DNA of 64,000 nt from Ursus arctos (GCF_023065955.2 NW_026622763.1:84859299-84923298); one strand, 5' to 3'. Positions 41,815 through 60,364 are shown, numbered from the stretch's first letter. The notes: generated by a model not told the origin, from the sequence alone. Program-made: numbers and translations.

Positions 41815-42340
41815 TCATTGTTTTATCATACATAAAAACAGAGGTCTAACTCCTAACTTACAGCACCTTGCCTAGGAAACCGTATCTGCACTAAAGAGCT
41901 GAAGAAGCCAGTCTGCTTGAAGTCAGACTTGCAGGAAGCCTGATTGTTACCTCCAGCAGCAATGCAGGAAGCTGAACCATAACATCTATAACAACTGAAC
42001 CAAAATAGTCAAGACCTGATTAACTAACAGCTTCCCTAAATTTTGTCACCACTTTCTATTTAGGACAAACCAGAGAAAGACAAATATGCACCTCTAATCA
42101 CAAAAGATGCCCCTCTTCTAATTACCCCCTCTTACAGCTTCCCCATACCGATAGCCTCCAAGGAAGGCATACTTGAAGGCTTTGCTTTTCTTCGCTATAA
42201 AGCTTTCCCACTCTTTTGTCTGCCTTTGAGTCTCGGCCAAAGTGCCAGTGGCCGTGGCTAACTCCCTTGGTATAGCAAGCTCTGAGTAAAGAGGCTTCAC
42301 ATTTCTCATTTGGTGGGTCTTCATTTGTTTCCAACTACTG
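41815..42340 (+). mobile_element. Solo-LTR-like element (ERV class I type)
   Basis: About 520 bp with retroviral LTR layout: an A/C-rich U3-like region, a TATA box (ctataaagc, 42196-42204), the cctttgagtctcggcc segment, a possible AGTAAA poly(A) signal at 42287-42292, and a ggtgggtcttcatttgtttcc end. No gag, pol or env sequence lies beside it, so it looks like a solo LTR. Boundaries and family are uncertain; no clear target duplication was found. Confidence 0.55.
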
Positions 42341-42470
42341 AGCATTTACCACATATCCATCAATAGGGAACGCACTTAGATACCCTAAACAGTTAATCTC
42401 CACAATATTTTGAGAGGATTATTTTTATCCTCATTACACAGATGTGCAGAACTGGAGTTTGTAGAAGTTA
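42340..42470 (-). repeat. MIR fragment
   Basis: A decayed minus-sense MIR core: taatctccacaatattttgagagg ... ttatcctcattacacagatgtgcag. Confidence 0.45.
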
Positions 42471-42863
42471 GATAGTTTCTCGTGCTTTCCTATTTACATC
42501 ATGCTAGAGTAATAGTTTTTGGTAAATTATCGTGATAAAGGTATTTAAGATAATATTGAAAGGGTACTAACAATAACAACAATAATAACAACAACAGCTA
42601 TAAATTAGTTGGGTGTTTTTAGCATTACTTGCATTTGTATCTATCAATTTGCTGGATAAATGTCAACATTGTATTTTTAATTGACTCATTGCTTTAAAGT
42701 TATATTGAATGAAAATACAGAGTTTGAAATAATCAAAACACCATAGAAGAAATGACTTCTATAGTTTATTTGCTAAAAACACATCAGCAGAAATAATTTG
42801 CTTGTCAAGTAATGACTGAAGCAATAGGTTTTTTACAGGTAATGTGTAGAAAACCTTATAAGA

Positions 42864-43065
42864 GGGGCGTCTGGGTGGCTCAGTCTGTTGAGTGCCTGCC
42901 TTCCACTGGCGTGATGATCCCAGGACTCTGGGATCAAGCCCTGAGTCGGCTCCCTGCTCAGCGGGGAGCCTGCTTCTCCCTCTCCCTCTGCCCCTCTCCC
43001 TGCTCATGGTCGCACTTGCTCAATCTCAAATAAATAAATAAAATCTTAAAAAAAAAAAAAAAGAA
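42864..43065 (+). mobile_element. Can-SINE
   Basis: A sense copy with head ggggcgtctgggtggctcag, an internal CT-rich tract and a long A tail. A perfect 16-bp target-site duplication AGAAAACCTTATAAGA is present at 42848-42863 and 43066-43081. Confidence 0.96.
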
Positions 43066-44369
43066 AGAAAACCTTATAAGAAAACATAGTTATTTACTAT
43101 ATTGACAAGGAAACAAGTAAACATGAAATTTGAGTGATTCTGAAAAAGAATAAGTATTTGCCTGGCATTTTTTAAAAGGTAATTATTTAACAATCACATA
43201 AGTTAACTCCCATTGTATTTATTTAACAAATGAAGAAAGAAGTTGTAAAGACACTTAAGAACATTACCTAAAACTTACCAGTTAGTGAGCAAAACAGTCT
43301 ATATTCTAAAACTGAAATAATTTTTGGTTTCAAAGTTCAATAGATATGCTTAAGAAACATTTGATTCACTCTAACATATTCTCTTAACATATAAGTTGGC
43401 ACAGAACCTAAAGTTGAAGTAATTTATTTTCTAACTATAAAATAATGCAACTTCGTTTTATAGGAAGAAGCAGGGAAAACAGCATTTGCACAAGTTAGAA
43501 ATTACCATGGAAGCTACATAAAACTAGGTTTTTAAAAAAAATTGGAAAATATAGATGATTAATAAGGCGTTTTAATGCATGAAAATAAAGTGGTATTTAA
43601 GAACATTTCCCTTAACAATGACCTGAAAAACTAAAAAGAAATCTAAGGATAACATTGTTTAAATAATAATGTGTAATAAGAAATGATGACTAAAGGCCAA
43701 ATAATTCCTCAGGTGTCTTGTACTTTGTCTCACTAATTTCATTTAGTTAATTCAAACCTTTACTCAGAATTCCTTGCACTGAGCCTAAATTAAAATGAAC
43801 AGAGTTGGAATCTGAGAAGTCTTATAAAAGAAAAAGATTAAAGCTGTTGGCCTTTATAGCATTTCATGTTAAGGAAAGCAAACTATTTTCTGAAATGTCT
43901 CTGTTTTAATAAATGTAATGAATTTGTCACATAAATTATAAATGCCAGAGTTATAATTTGGCCACTTTGCTAAGCATATAGATGGGGGAAATAACTGCTT
44001 CCTTTATACACCTGAACGACTTTGCTCCTTCCCACAAACAAGACTGATGCTCAGTGACCATCAACTGATTTAACTTTTAAAACTTTTAGTTATCTTCTCC
44101 CCATTGGGATGCAATGACATATTTTTCATAGAAAAGAAAAACTGAATTTTTTTGCTTGGTTTTTTGTTTGTTTTGCCTCTTTCTACATCAGCCTTCTGAA
44201 TGGGGCAAATGAGCAAAAGGTATGGAGTAGGTTGGGGAACGCATTTTATAAGAAAATCAACTGACGGATTTTCCAAGCAATATGTGCCTCAAACATTGAG
44301 GTAGATGTCAAGAAAAACAATATTGCGTATCACAAAAATAACATGTTCCAGTAACTTCGAAGCAATAGT

Positions 44370-44590
44370 ATGTGTAGCAGAGGCAGACGACCTGCATTAC
44401 AATCTTAGTCTTCCACAGGCTATCTGTATGGCACCAGTCAAATCCCTTAACTGTGGCAAGCTTCTTCATTGTAAGAGAGAGAGGATGATACTAGAACCCA
44501 AGGAGATGGTTGTAAGGATTCAGTGACTTAGTATGTATGTGCTGGCACAGAGTAAACACCAGGTGAGTCTTACTTTATTATTGCTGTGAA
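44370..44590 (+). repeat. MIR SINE
   Basis: Sense MIR: gcagacgacctgcattacaatc, ccagtcaaatcccttaactg, gttgtaaggattcagtgac and gctggcacagagtaaacacc in order. Confidence 0.7.
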
Positions 44591-45422
44591 TCTGAAACAA
44601 AGCGAATAACTTCATTTTAGAAAATGAGCAGCAAGTTGAAAGCTTTCTTAGCTTCTGATCAAGACAAATAGGATGCTGTTTATTCCACTGGCTATGATAA
44701 TGTTCTTAAATGTAGGAGCCTGGACACTTCTTGCAGGTGGAGTTATGTCAAAATTCTTTGAATCTCAAGTATCTGATAAGGTCTCATGCGCAGGGGGGTA
44801 CTCAATACATGTTGAGTGAATAATGAATGGATTTTTAAAAATAAATGAATGAACACATGGATTGACAGTTTTCAGAAAAAGAATGGTATTCATATACAGT
44901 GCGCTTAATATTTAAAATTAAATGCAAATTCTTTTCAGAAGTTTCTTTCGAAACTTAAATCTACATCTCAGAAATGATTCAGTAGTCTTCCCAAAATGAT
45001 TGATATAGTCCAAAGTATTGCAGTTTTCCGTTTCCACTTCAGACTGACAGATAATATTTAGTCTCTTGAGTGAAAGAGAATTATACTTGTATCACCTCTT
45101 GCCTATGGTCATACCATCTTTTTAAGAGAGCCTACCTGTTAAGAATTTTCATTTATTTATAAACACATAGTTTTATGATTTTGAATGGGTTGATTTTTTA
45201 TTAGTTGAATTGGCAGATTTTTTTAAAACTAAGATTTAACTAACATAAGACAAAAAAAAAAACCATTTCTCTTCTTGAAATAAAGATATTTCAGAGTACA
45301 TATTCTATGACCCATGCTTGTGTTTCCAAATTAAGTCTACATGGCCTAGCTTTCATTGGTATAGTATATTTTTAATCTAGGAATCCTGCTGAAATGAGCT
45401 GCATAATTATTTTGTAATTCTA

Positions 45423-49615
<4,193 letters not shown>

Positions 49616-49672
49616 TCAGTGTGCCAGTAACAAAAGAAAGCTCCCCGGAAGGCAATCAGAATTAGTCTAAAG

Positions 49673-49862
49673 AGGGGTGCCTGGGTGGCACAGTTGGTTA
49701 AGCGTCCAGACTCTTGGTTTTGGTGCAGGTTGTCATCTCAGGATCCTGAGATTGAGCCCTGCCTCAGGCTCTGCGCTCAGTGCCACCTCTGCTTAAGACT
49801 CTCTCTGCACCCACCTGGCCCCCTCTAAGATACATAAATAAATCTTAAAAAAAAAATAAATA
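49673..49862 (+). mobile_element. Can-SINE near the exon 23 acceptor
   Basis: A sense-plus copy, moderately diverged (ggtgcctgggtggcacagttgg, catctcaggatcctgagattg, ctaagatacataaataaatc tail). It is antisense to ERBB4. Only a short taaag is shared by its flanks, so the exact ends are soft. Confidence 0.9.
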
Positions 49863-51614
49863 AAGGCTCTTCAGATTTCTATATCCATTAGGAGAACCCC
49901 AATGACAAAATCTTTGTGGAAAATTCAATTATCTCCTTAGTGTCTTGAAATTTTTAATGAGTAGCAGAGACAATTCAAAGTGGATATCAGAACAGAGTCT
50001 GTTCCCCATTTCTACTTTTAAGTAATGTTAATGTTTGCTGATCCAAGTTAATTTCACTACACCACATTAGAGCCTATCAAACAATTATTATATGCATGTG
50101 TATTCAGTATCAAGTAAATATGATTTCAGATAAAATCTGATGTTGACTAATTTTGAGATTAACATTTTTGCTATTAAAAGTCCTGTAGGCTAAGCTGGGA
50201 TGCCAGAATGATTACCTTATGCTACAGTAAATCATTGTGGCTCACTTTTTAACTCACACAAAAAGAACAGGTGGAATAAAACAGATTCATATCTTTAACA
50301 CCTGTGAGAGCCTGTGTGATCCAAATATCACATAATCCATGTGAAGTAGGCATCACAAAATTGAAGGGAATCAATAATAGTTGATTCCTTAGATACTAAA
50401 TCCCTTTCTTGAACCACTAGAACAGTGATTCCCTCTGTAAAAGCAAATAACCTTAAATACCAGCATGCAAATAGCTAACTTTGATGATAATAATGATTCT
50501 GATTTGAACAATAATATATATACTGTAGACGTCTTTATGATCTCATAAATATACAGTTAAAAAGTTATCATTTCTTAGGGATAAGGTTTTTAAGTTCAGA
50601 AATAGGTAACTGTGCATAAGAGTCTTACCAAGTGAATTTTGATTGGTTCATATAATATACAAAGTAAATTTTAATATAAAATCCATTAATTAGAACTATG
50701 CTTTCTTTTCTACTTCCATCTGTAATGAATTACTTATTCAAACTGAAATCTTTTTTAGCTCATAACAGTCATCATTGACATAATAAAAATACAAAGCTTA
50801 AGATATAAAAGTATATGTGAACTTCAAATTATCCTTTATAATAATATCATTAACAATTACCTGATTTTTCTTATTAATATTTTTATCTTATGATTCTTAG
50901 GTATAATATGAAAATGTAACTAGTGACACAATTTAACTGTTTGATCTTGATTAAATCCTACTTAATTTTGCATATTAAAGAATGGCTCTGTAGAACGAAT
51001 AATTAAGATTCAGTATCCATAAGACAAGTTAAGAAGTGGATGGCTGTTCATTTCTATTCAGTCAGTCAATATAAATACATATTTGTAGAATATGTATTTA
51101 ATGAGGATATTTGTTAACTTATGTATGCAGTTATAAAAGATGTTCTCACATCTCTATCAGAACTTCTAATATAAACAAACGCAAAACAATTACAAATCAA
51201 AATAATAGAAAATATAATACAGAGAAACACATAAATATAAAAACAAAAGCAGGAACAGCAAAACCCCCACCTCTGCCAATAATAATCCAATTACATCTCT
51301 GCAGGAGTGACCACAAGGAAGTGTTAAACAGAGATGGCTTCATGTAGAAGGACAATGGCAGGAAAACTGAATCAGAAACATCCTCAAAACTTACGATCTT
51401 ATCATTTGAACATATAAACCATAGCCAATGCATCTTTATTTTTATAAAAATAAAAATGGTGGCAATTTTCCACAAAGGTGCGTTGTAAACAACATTATGT
51501 TTCTCTCTGCCTTATATGCTTTTTGCAATCAGCTATGATATATCACAAAAATCTTAAAATGCCTTATGAATATGGGTTGATGACCTGGGCTATGTTTCAA
51601 AGCAGAGTACTAAT

Positions 51615-51705
51615 TTATCTATATCTATCTATCATCTATCTATCATCTATCTAGCTAGCTAGCTAGCTAGCTAGCTATCATCTATCATCTATCTATCTAC
51701 TTATT
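51615..51705. repeat. Compound (CTAT)n/(GCTA)n microsatellite
   Basis: Tandem tatc/ctat units with an internal block of seven or so ctag/gcta units, then tatc units again. Confidence 0.9.
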
Positions 51706-53032
51706 TTAGAGGTTGTTTAAAATTGCTTGCAGCAGACTGCCACATTTAATTATGGGAAACATACATAGAAAAAAAAGGAAAAGAAAAAATGATATATACG
51801 TCATATATCAAAATATATATGATAGCATATAAGTCTATCATATAAAATATAATCTATAAATCTCTATCATATAATATATATGCCAATTTGTTTCATGTAA
51901 TATATATACTAGATCTGTGTTTCTATTTAGTCCTTACAGTTCAACAACTAAAATTTTTCAATCATTTCCCTCAAGCACAGCCCACTCTCTACTTTGAAGC
52001 TTAGTAGAATACATGGAACCATCATGGAACTTTTAAACAAACAGCATATGTGTGTGGAGGGAAAAAAACAATTTACAGAAATGTCTTAACTTTTTTTTTA
52101 AAGATAATTTGTGCTCTTCTAGATAACAGGTGTAAGTTCTTTAGTGATTGAATGGATTAAGTCTTTTTTCTAAAAACAAAAACAAAGATAAAGCTAGGCT
52201 TAAATTTGAGTAAACTAAACTGTACCATGCTTTCAAGTCACACCACCACCTTTTTGCTTAAATGGGCATCATGCTTCTAATTTGTAAGAAATACTGATTC
52301 TTTGTGATATATTTAAACTTAGAAAAGATGTTGATTCATTCTTACTAATAACTGGGTGGACTTAAGTTGTAAATAGCCAGTTAGATCTAAGTATCTCATC
52401 TCAACAATTGAGTTAAATGCAATTAAATGAACGTTCAAAGTTTAAAATCACTCTTTCCCAGTTCATATAATTCATTCTCTAATATACCTGTTTATTCCAA
52501 AGTAGTCCGTAAATTAAAATCAAAGCTGAAATTAGCAATATTCTCTCTTATCTCTCCCCTCACATTTATTGCTCTCACCTTATTGCATTCAGTAATCATT
52601 CTTTGTTACAACAATAATCTCTTTCTTATTATAGAACAGATATTCTTTTATTTTTAATATACGTTTTCAAAGATTTTTTTGAAAATCAAGGCTATGAGGC
52701 TCTATGACATCGTTCCTAAACCAAAATTGGCTATTTTTTTTCTGTCAAAATGATCAGAAAAGTTGCTGCCAAACCAAAAGTTATGGTAGACAACAGATTT
52801 TAATATATTACATTTTAGAGAAGCAAGGAATAACAAAAAAGGCAGATGAAAGATGCAATTCAGAATTTTGTTTTGTTTTTTTAAGTGGAAGAGCAAAGAG
52901 TTAATTCCTTTAGGAAACAAGGCTTAAAAGTAGGTATTTCCAACACAATAAAATAAATTGGCTTAAGATACTTTACATGAGCCTAATATATTTATTTTTG
53001 CCTTAAAACCCTTAATTGGCAAGGAAGATTTA

Positions 53033-53311
<279 letters not shown>

Positions 53312-53787
53312 TCAATACAGAGAATGGCGAATTGAAATTTATAAAATTCTTAAAGTGAATTAACCTAAAGATATATTTATTTTTAAAAACTTCATAAACA
53401 ATTAAAAGTAAAATAGTATCACTTTCTATAGTTGTTAATTAATGTTCAGCAATTAATTCGGTTACTAGTTAATATTATGACTCACAAGATCAGTTTTAAA
53501 CATTTAAGACATGTGCTTCTAAAACTATGGTCTACTACGTTTTTCCCTCCAAAATGAGATTCCTTACATTTTCCTTTATTCTTTTTTACCCTCAGAAAAT
53601 TTCTGACCACCAGTAAGATGGTCACTTTCTATACTTGCCCTCACCTTTTTCCTCTTAGTAATTTGGTCACTTGAAACCCCTAAAATAATGAAATCCGAAG
53701 TTAGGCTTGCTTTGTTCCCCAGCCACAAATGATCTCCCTTGTCTTGGTCAGCCAGTATTGAAAACATGTACCATTTTCCAACTAGGA

Positions 53788-53957
53788 ATTATATAAAAGA
53801 ATTATATAATTATATAAACAATTATATATAAATTATGTAATAATTTATATATAATAAAATAAATTATATAATAATTTATATATAATAAAATAAATTATAT
53901 AATAATTTATATATAATTTATATATAAATTATATAAAGAATTATATAAAAGAATCTG
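53788..53957. repeat. AT-only tandem array with about 30-bp period
   Basis: Repeated units of the form aaattatataataatttatatataat recur at about 53.84, 53.87 and 53.90 kb. The array is almost pure A/T and largely self-complementary. Confidence 0.8.
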
Positions 53958-55619
53958 AGAGGATCAGTACAAATCTATCGTCACCACAAGAAAAACAACT
54001 CAACTCACATACCCTGCTGATGAGGGGTCAGCAGAGTAAGTGTCAACTAGGAAGGGCAGCATTATATAGCTGGAAATATAATTAGATTCTACAGAATAAA
54101 GACAAACACTTCTACTTTGCAGTTGAAAGCTTAAAACTAAATAGGCCTTTGAAATCATGAGGTTCGCTGCTCACCAAGGTGACACCAAGGTAACTGTGCG
54201 ACAGAATCATGGTATTCAGTGAAAGGGAACAGAAGACACACTGAAAGTGATTTCCCTATGGGCAAGGAGTTAGCCGACTTTATGGACTACGGACATTGGG
54301 TTAAAGAAGTAAGTTTAAATCACAGGTGGCTTGGTAAAGACTTAGTGGTTGCTAGGCGTTTAAAGCTATAATGAATCTTGCTTTAGACAAATCCTACAGC
54401 TGTATGTTCTTAAGACAAGTGAAGTCATGTGATTTATAGACTTCTACTGTGCAATCTTGTACTGAATTTCAAAGCTGTGGTCTCAAACTGCTGCAATTTG
54501 GTAGTAAACAGGAAAACAGTCTAATAAAATCAAGGGAAGATTAGGAAATACTGCAAAACGGAAGGTTTTTTTTTTTCAAATTTTTTTTTTTTGCCTTGTG
54601 ATAGGATTTGAATATATATAGTTATATAAGAGATCATATAAAGTTATATAAAAATCATATACAAATGACATATAAAAATCAATGTTAAGCATTTGGAAGC
54701 CTCTCATTGAAAAATATTTATAATATATATTTGGATGGTTCATGATAAATAAGGTACACGATAAACATATTAAAATGACATATCGATCACTTTTTTTTGT
54801 TAGCCTGTGTTTATACGCCACCATAGGTTACGGATGCATTTGCTTATTTCACTTGGACTCTCCTGATCAAAGTTTTCCCACATTAAGCTAGAGGGACCTC
54901 CAGATGGAGAGGAGATATCCTCACTGTTTAGCCAAAAATGGCAGTCTAAACAGTGGGTTAACGAGAACAAACAAGAGCTGGAACTAGGGCCTGGGCTGAG
55001 ACCATCTGGAAGGAGCACAGTTGTCAGGCAAGGCCGGAGGCTGGAGAGTCAGAAAAGCAGAAGAGGCAATGGTACTGTTAAGATCCCCAGGATATAGTAG
55101 CCTACATTCTGATGGAGAGAATCAGGAAATAAATAAAGCAAATTGGTCAATCATATACTACAGTAATGCTTAAGAAAATAGAGACAGATAAGAGGAATCT
55201 GTTGCTTCTGGTGGAAGAGGATTAGAAGCTAAATAGGATGATGAACTTTCCAATGAGTATGGTTCTTGGTAGTGGCCAGGCTTCTCCTTAATCTATGAAA
55301 CGATAGTTGTGTCTCTCTCTAGTAGTCAGTCCTGTCTTTTTAGGATCAATGAAATAATTTCTATGTCCCTGGATTAAAGTGTAATTTCTAAATTGCCTAA
55401 GGATCCACCCATTTCCCAATACTGGATGCAACATAAAGACCACTAGAGACAAACTGCCTTATTTTGGCTACTTTTGAGAAATGGATATTGGTGTGTGTAT
55501 ATATTTGACCATGGGTGAGAGAGAAGGCAAATGGTAGAATTGAGATTTTACATTTTCATAATGTCAGACTTAGGGGCTTCTTCCTATAATATGTAAGAAG
55601 ATAAAAGGATATCATACTA

Positions 55620-55844
<225 letters not shown>

Positions 55845-56269
55845 TTAATGCCTAGGCTTTTCTATTTGTCTAAAAAGCAGTTTCTTAGCCTTTAGTTGCA
55901 AGTGCTTGATTTCTCTAAGCGAAGCCAAAATCCTGGAATATTTTCAAAATTAGGAAAAACCTGGGATAAAAAGCAAACCACAAATAACTTTCGGCCTTTT
56001 TCCCCTAATATCCTATAAAGAATGAATTACCTGTACATGAGCTAAATGTTAGATCATTTTTTTTTTTCTGCAGAGACTTTATACTCTTTTGCAAATACTT
56101 TCACTAGTGAGGAGTACATGTGTCTCAGTAGAGAAGTTCATGCACACTTGGACTGACCCACATATTTCTAGTTGTTTTCTTCTCAATAACTCCTGCTTCC
56201 CGTCATCCTCCCTGCACACACCTGCTCCAAACAAAGACACCCATCCACAATTTTTTAAAAAACATTTTT

Positions 56270-56462
56270 TTAAAGATTTTTTAAATTTATTTATTTGACA
56301 GAGAGAGACAGCCAGGGAGAGAGGGAACACAGGCAGGGGGAGTGGGAGAGGAAGAAGCAGGCTCATAACAGAGGAGCCTGATGTGGGGCTCGATCCCGGA
56401 ATGCCGGGATCACGCCCTGAGCCGAAGGCAGACGCTTAAGGACTGAGCCACCCAGGCGCCCC
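56270..56462 (-). mobile_element. Can-SINE, cggttaagc-like subtype
   Basis: Minus-strand copy: on plus a T-rich start, the agagacagccagggagagaggg block, gaagaagcaggctcataac, atcacgccctgagccgaagg, ending ccacccaggcgcccc. Confidence 0.95.
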
Positions 56463-56596
56463 TAAAATATATTTCACATGAAGTTTAATGGTGCCAAAAT
56501 CACCATCATAGATTCTACCATGGCTGAAGAAATATATTATTCTTATTAATTATGCAAAAAACGAACTATAGAGGTCTTAAGTCTGTAATTTTTTTT

Positions 56597-56784
56597 TTTT
56601 TAAGATTTTATTTATTTATGTGACAGAGAGACAGCCAGCGAGAGAGGGAACACAGCAGGCGAGTGAGAGAGGAAGAAGCAGGCTCCCAGCGGAGGAGCCC
56701 GATGTGGGACTCGATCCCGGAACACCGGGATCACGCCCTGAGCCGAAGGCAGACGCTTTAACGACTGTGCCACCCAGGCGCCCC
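56597..56784 (-). mobile_element. Can-SINE, young copy
   Basis: Minus-strand copy ending gccacccaggcgcccc on plus. Perfect target-site duplication AAGTCTGTAATTTTTT at 56579-56594 and 56785-56800 (the T run makes the inner edge ambiguous). The frame 56620-56802 is a by-product. Confidence 0.96.
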
Positions 56785-56944
56785 AAGTCTGTAATTTTTT
56801 AAAATGGCTTCAACGATATTAGTAGTCATTATAAGAACCCACAAGTGAAATTATGTTGCTTATAATGACCCTGAAATTAGCCTTTAATATGCTTTCGTCA
56901 TTAAACATACAGGGTAATTAAAAATAAAATGTATTACTGATTGC

Positions 56945-57020
56945 CAACAATTATATATATCCACATATACCCGTATATAGTCACATATATATTCATATAT
57001 ATTTTTATGTATATATACGA
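56945..57020. repeat. TA-rich low-complexity run
   Basis: Irregular tatata and catata units between two SINEs. Confidence 0.7.
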
Positions 57021-57232
57021 AATCCATAGAAGCAATGAATATTAATTATACTTTACCCGTAGGGAAACTAAGAGTCATTAAACATTAGCCTTAACTAAAG
57101 GTTGATGTAAAATTAAGGAAGTAAACTCGGAGGCCTAAATTAAAGTGATATATTCTTATTGAAGTGTTGGAGGAATTCTGTATTCGAGGATTTCAGAGGT
57201 AGAAAAAGTTGTCATTCAAAACCAAATCAGAA

Positions 57233-57433
57233 GGGGCGCCTGGGTGGCACAGCGGTTAAGCGGCTGCCTTCGGCTCAGGGCGTGATCCCGGCGATCTGGG
57301 ATCGAGCCCCACATCAGGCTCTTCCGCTATGAGCCTGCTTCTTCCTCTCCCACTCCCCCTGCTTGTGTTCCCTCTCTCGCTGGCTGTCTCTATCTCTGTC
57401 AAATAAATAAATAAAATCTTTAAAAAAAAAAAA
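57233..57433 (+). mobile_element. Can-SINE, young copy
   Basis: Plus-strand copy with an intact head (ggggcgcctgggtggcac), tccgctatgagcctgc and an A14 tail. The perfect duplication AAACCAAATCAGAA is at 57219-57232 and 57434-57447. It is the least diverged copy in the window. Confidence 0.97.
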
Positions 57434-58009
57434 AAACCAAATCAGAATTATTAGAAAATGGTTAAAGCATACTCTCATGCCAATTGCAAATCAAAGCTGT
57501 TGGTAGTTAACATTACAATTGCAGGACTTTGAAGGATTAAAGGTTGCTGATATCAAAACAAAAGCTGTGGAAAACAGACAAATCACACAGGTAAAAAAAA
57601 GAAAAAAAAATATGAACTGTATACCCAGTATAAAGAGAAGATTTCTTCAAACAGCATCATAGGCCAAACACTATAGTATAAATGCCCATTATACATAACC
57701 AGTGGAGATACTTCCTGATACGGTCCAGCAGTTGGGTGACACCATTTGTATTAGTGTTTTCTGAAATCAGTCCACAACTGAGATTTCTAGGGTTTGATCC
57801 TCTTTCCTAAACAGTGCTTTCTGTTTGCGTACGCCAACTTGGAAATTCCTAGAATAAAGTAAATCTAAAAACATATAGCCTTTATATGACTTAAGGGATC
57901 AAAAAAGAGACTTATGGCTTTGGAGATAAAGTTTTTTCAATTATTTGCCCTCAAAGAAATGTCCATAAAAACATTCATCTTTCCTTTCTTACCCCCTTCA
58001 CTATGGAAA

Positions 58010-58680
58010 GTGTGTTGGTAACGAGTCAATATTCAGATCCACACATAATGACGGAACACACGTTATGTTCCAGGCACTGCGCCAGACTTCAGGGAAACAA
58101 GAGTCAGGGAAGATCGTTCACGGAAGGAAGACATAGCTATTAATGCAGTGGGCGGACATGGAATACGGACTTGAGTGAATCGTTAGGATACACGTAAAGG
58201 CACTTAAGGAGAGGTGTAATTGAGGATCATCTGGAGTAGAGCCTAGCAAGTGTGCATGAGAGAGGAGCCTTCAGAGAGATCCTGAGGCCTAAGTAAGGTC
58301 TGAAAGATGTCTACCAGTTGGGCAAGGTGAGGGGAAAATTGTTACAGAGAACACCCACAGGGGCATCAATACCATGGTGCACTTGGACGAAGATATGTGA
58401 TTTGGTATTTCTGAGTCATTATGTATAAAGGCAGGAGAGGGGCGGATGGTGAGGCTGACAAAGTTAAGAAAAGGCTCAATTCAACAAGGGCCTCTTATGT
58501 GTTGTGGTAGAGAATCTGAGCTTTGCGTCTTATGCAGTATTTGATGTGGTGATGCAGAAACTGTTCTAAAAAGGAGAGCAACACAATTATCGTTGGAGTC
58601 TTGAAAAAAAATCACCTGGTATATAGACAAAGGATTGGACACAAATACAGCCGAAGTTGGGAGCCACTGCTATAATGTAG
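58010..58680 (+). repeat. L2-type ancient repeat, decayed
   Basis: Begins gttatgttccaggcactgcgcc and has recognisable later blocks (agatcctgaggcctaagtaagg, gtaccaccatggtgcac-like segment, gttggagtcttg). Family assignment is tentative. Confidence 0.45.
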
Positions 58681-59864
58681 AAGAAAAGTGATGAGATGGA
58701 AAATGATGAAGGCTGCAAACTGGCAGTCCATGAGCTACATTCATTTTATGCACATATTTTTGACCCCCACACTGGGTAACTTTCAAACATCCTCTTCAGC
58801 TGATGACTGGCTGTATGCCATTGAGGGCACCCTCATCTTGCCAGGATCCCACCACACTCACTATTACTACCCACGAGTTCATTTATGATGCTCATCTAGC
58901 CCCTATGCATGAGTGTCTGAACCTTTAACTAAACTAGGCCAGAAGAAATTTCAGGGAGAGGACCATTCCGAGATACAATTTGACAATAAAATAACCATCC
59001 TTGGTAACTGAATAATGAAGAGGAGGATAAATTACGAATGATTCTGCTTTCTGACTTTCTTAATTTAGGTGGATAATAATAAGTCCTTTAACTAAATATT
59101 ATCCTAATACAAATAATAATGATATATACTACACCAATAGAGAACTAATATTCACCAAGTAACTTAAGACCCTAATGACACATTCTATGTTATGAGAACT
59201 ACAGAAACTCCAAATATTCTTTGATATTCTATACACAAGTCCTTAGCAGGTGATACACTACCATGGACCTCAATTCCATTTGTCTATAAAAAATGTTTTC
59301 TTCAAAATAATGAGAACTCAATTCAGGAAACAAGATGATAATTTCTATATACTTTCCTCTACCCACCTGACAATGATTAAAAGAAATAAAAACAGAAGCA
59401 CCTGTATTATTACAGGTCACCAAAATACATTTGTATGGTTGCTTTGTAACATTGTACAGATGCTTTTAAATCATTAATTAAGACTGCTACCTTAGTCCTA
59501 CTTTCACACCTACATGAGTGTTGAATCATATATGGATTGCTCACAATAGGTTTCTCCACATCACAGTCATTAAGATAGGATTTTCTTACCAGAAGATCTC
59601 ATTAGAGTCACATTCTCTGCTAGATTCCTTCACAATAAAATCATTCCTTAAATCAGAGTGTGATGCAAAGAAGGAGACAGTTACTAGAAATAGCAGTGAC
59701 AAACTGGATGATGTCCCTTGAAGTTTAAAAATGATTAAAAAGAAGGGCCCTTCATATTGATAGAAGGGTGCTGCGCTGGTTGAAAAGATACTTACTCTGC
59801 CTTGTAGCAACTGCCCTGTCCTTGCCACGCCAGCTCGGGGGGAGTACGTTATAGGGATACTAAC

Positions 59865-60115
59865 ATGGACGATAACCACCGCTAACATTGATTGAATACT
59901 CAAAACATGGCAGGTGTTAAACGAAATGCTTCTACATCAGTAGGTTAACTTAATCCTATGAGATGCATACTGTTTTCATCCCATTTTAAATATGAGAAAA
60001 CCAAGTCTCAGAGAGGTCATTATTTGCTACAAGTTATCTTATGAGTGATAGAACTGGGATGATCCCTTGCTGTGGGGCTCTAAAGTCTGCACATTTAAGC
60101 CTACCCTGTCTCTCG
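59865..60115 (-). repeat. MIR SINE
   Basis: Minus-sense MIR: aacattgattgaatactc, acttaatcctatgagatgcatac, atcccattttaaatatgagaaaacc, cagagaggtcatt and gtgatagaactggga in order. Confidence 0.75.
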
Positions 60116-60364
60116 GCGGGTCATGGGGTCACGTGGGCATGTAGAAATTAATGTACACAATGAAGTCATATAGCTTTAAAAGATCCTAGTTCTTTTGGAG
60201 CAAAATTGTTATGTTTCTGTGAATTTCAGGGCATAATGCAAGTGACTGACTTGTTTGTATTTATATCTAAAATTCAGCTAAATTATAGAACCTTTTCTAA
60301 TTGGCAGGAATTTGATTCACATAAATTAGAAACTTAATTCTTGCATTGGCCACAGGATATGCAG

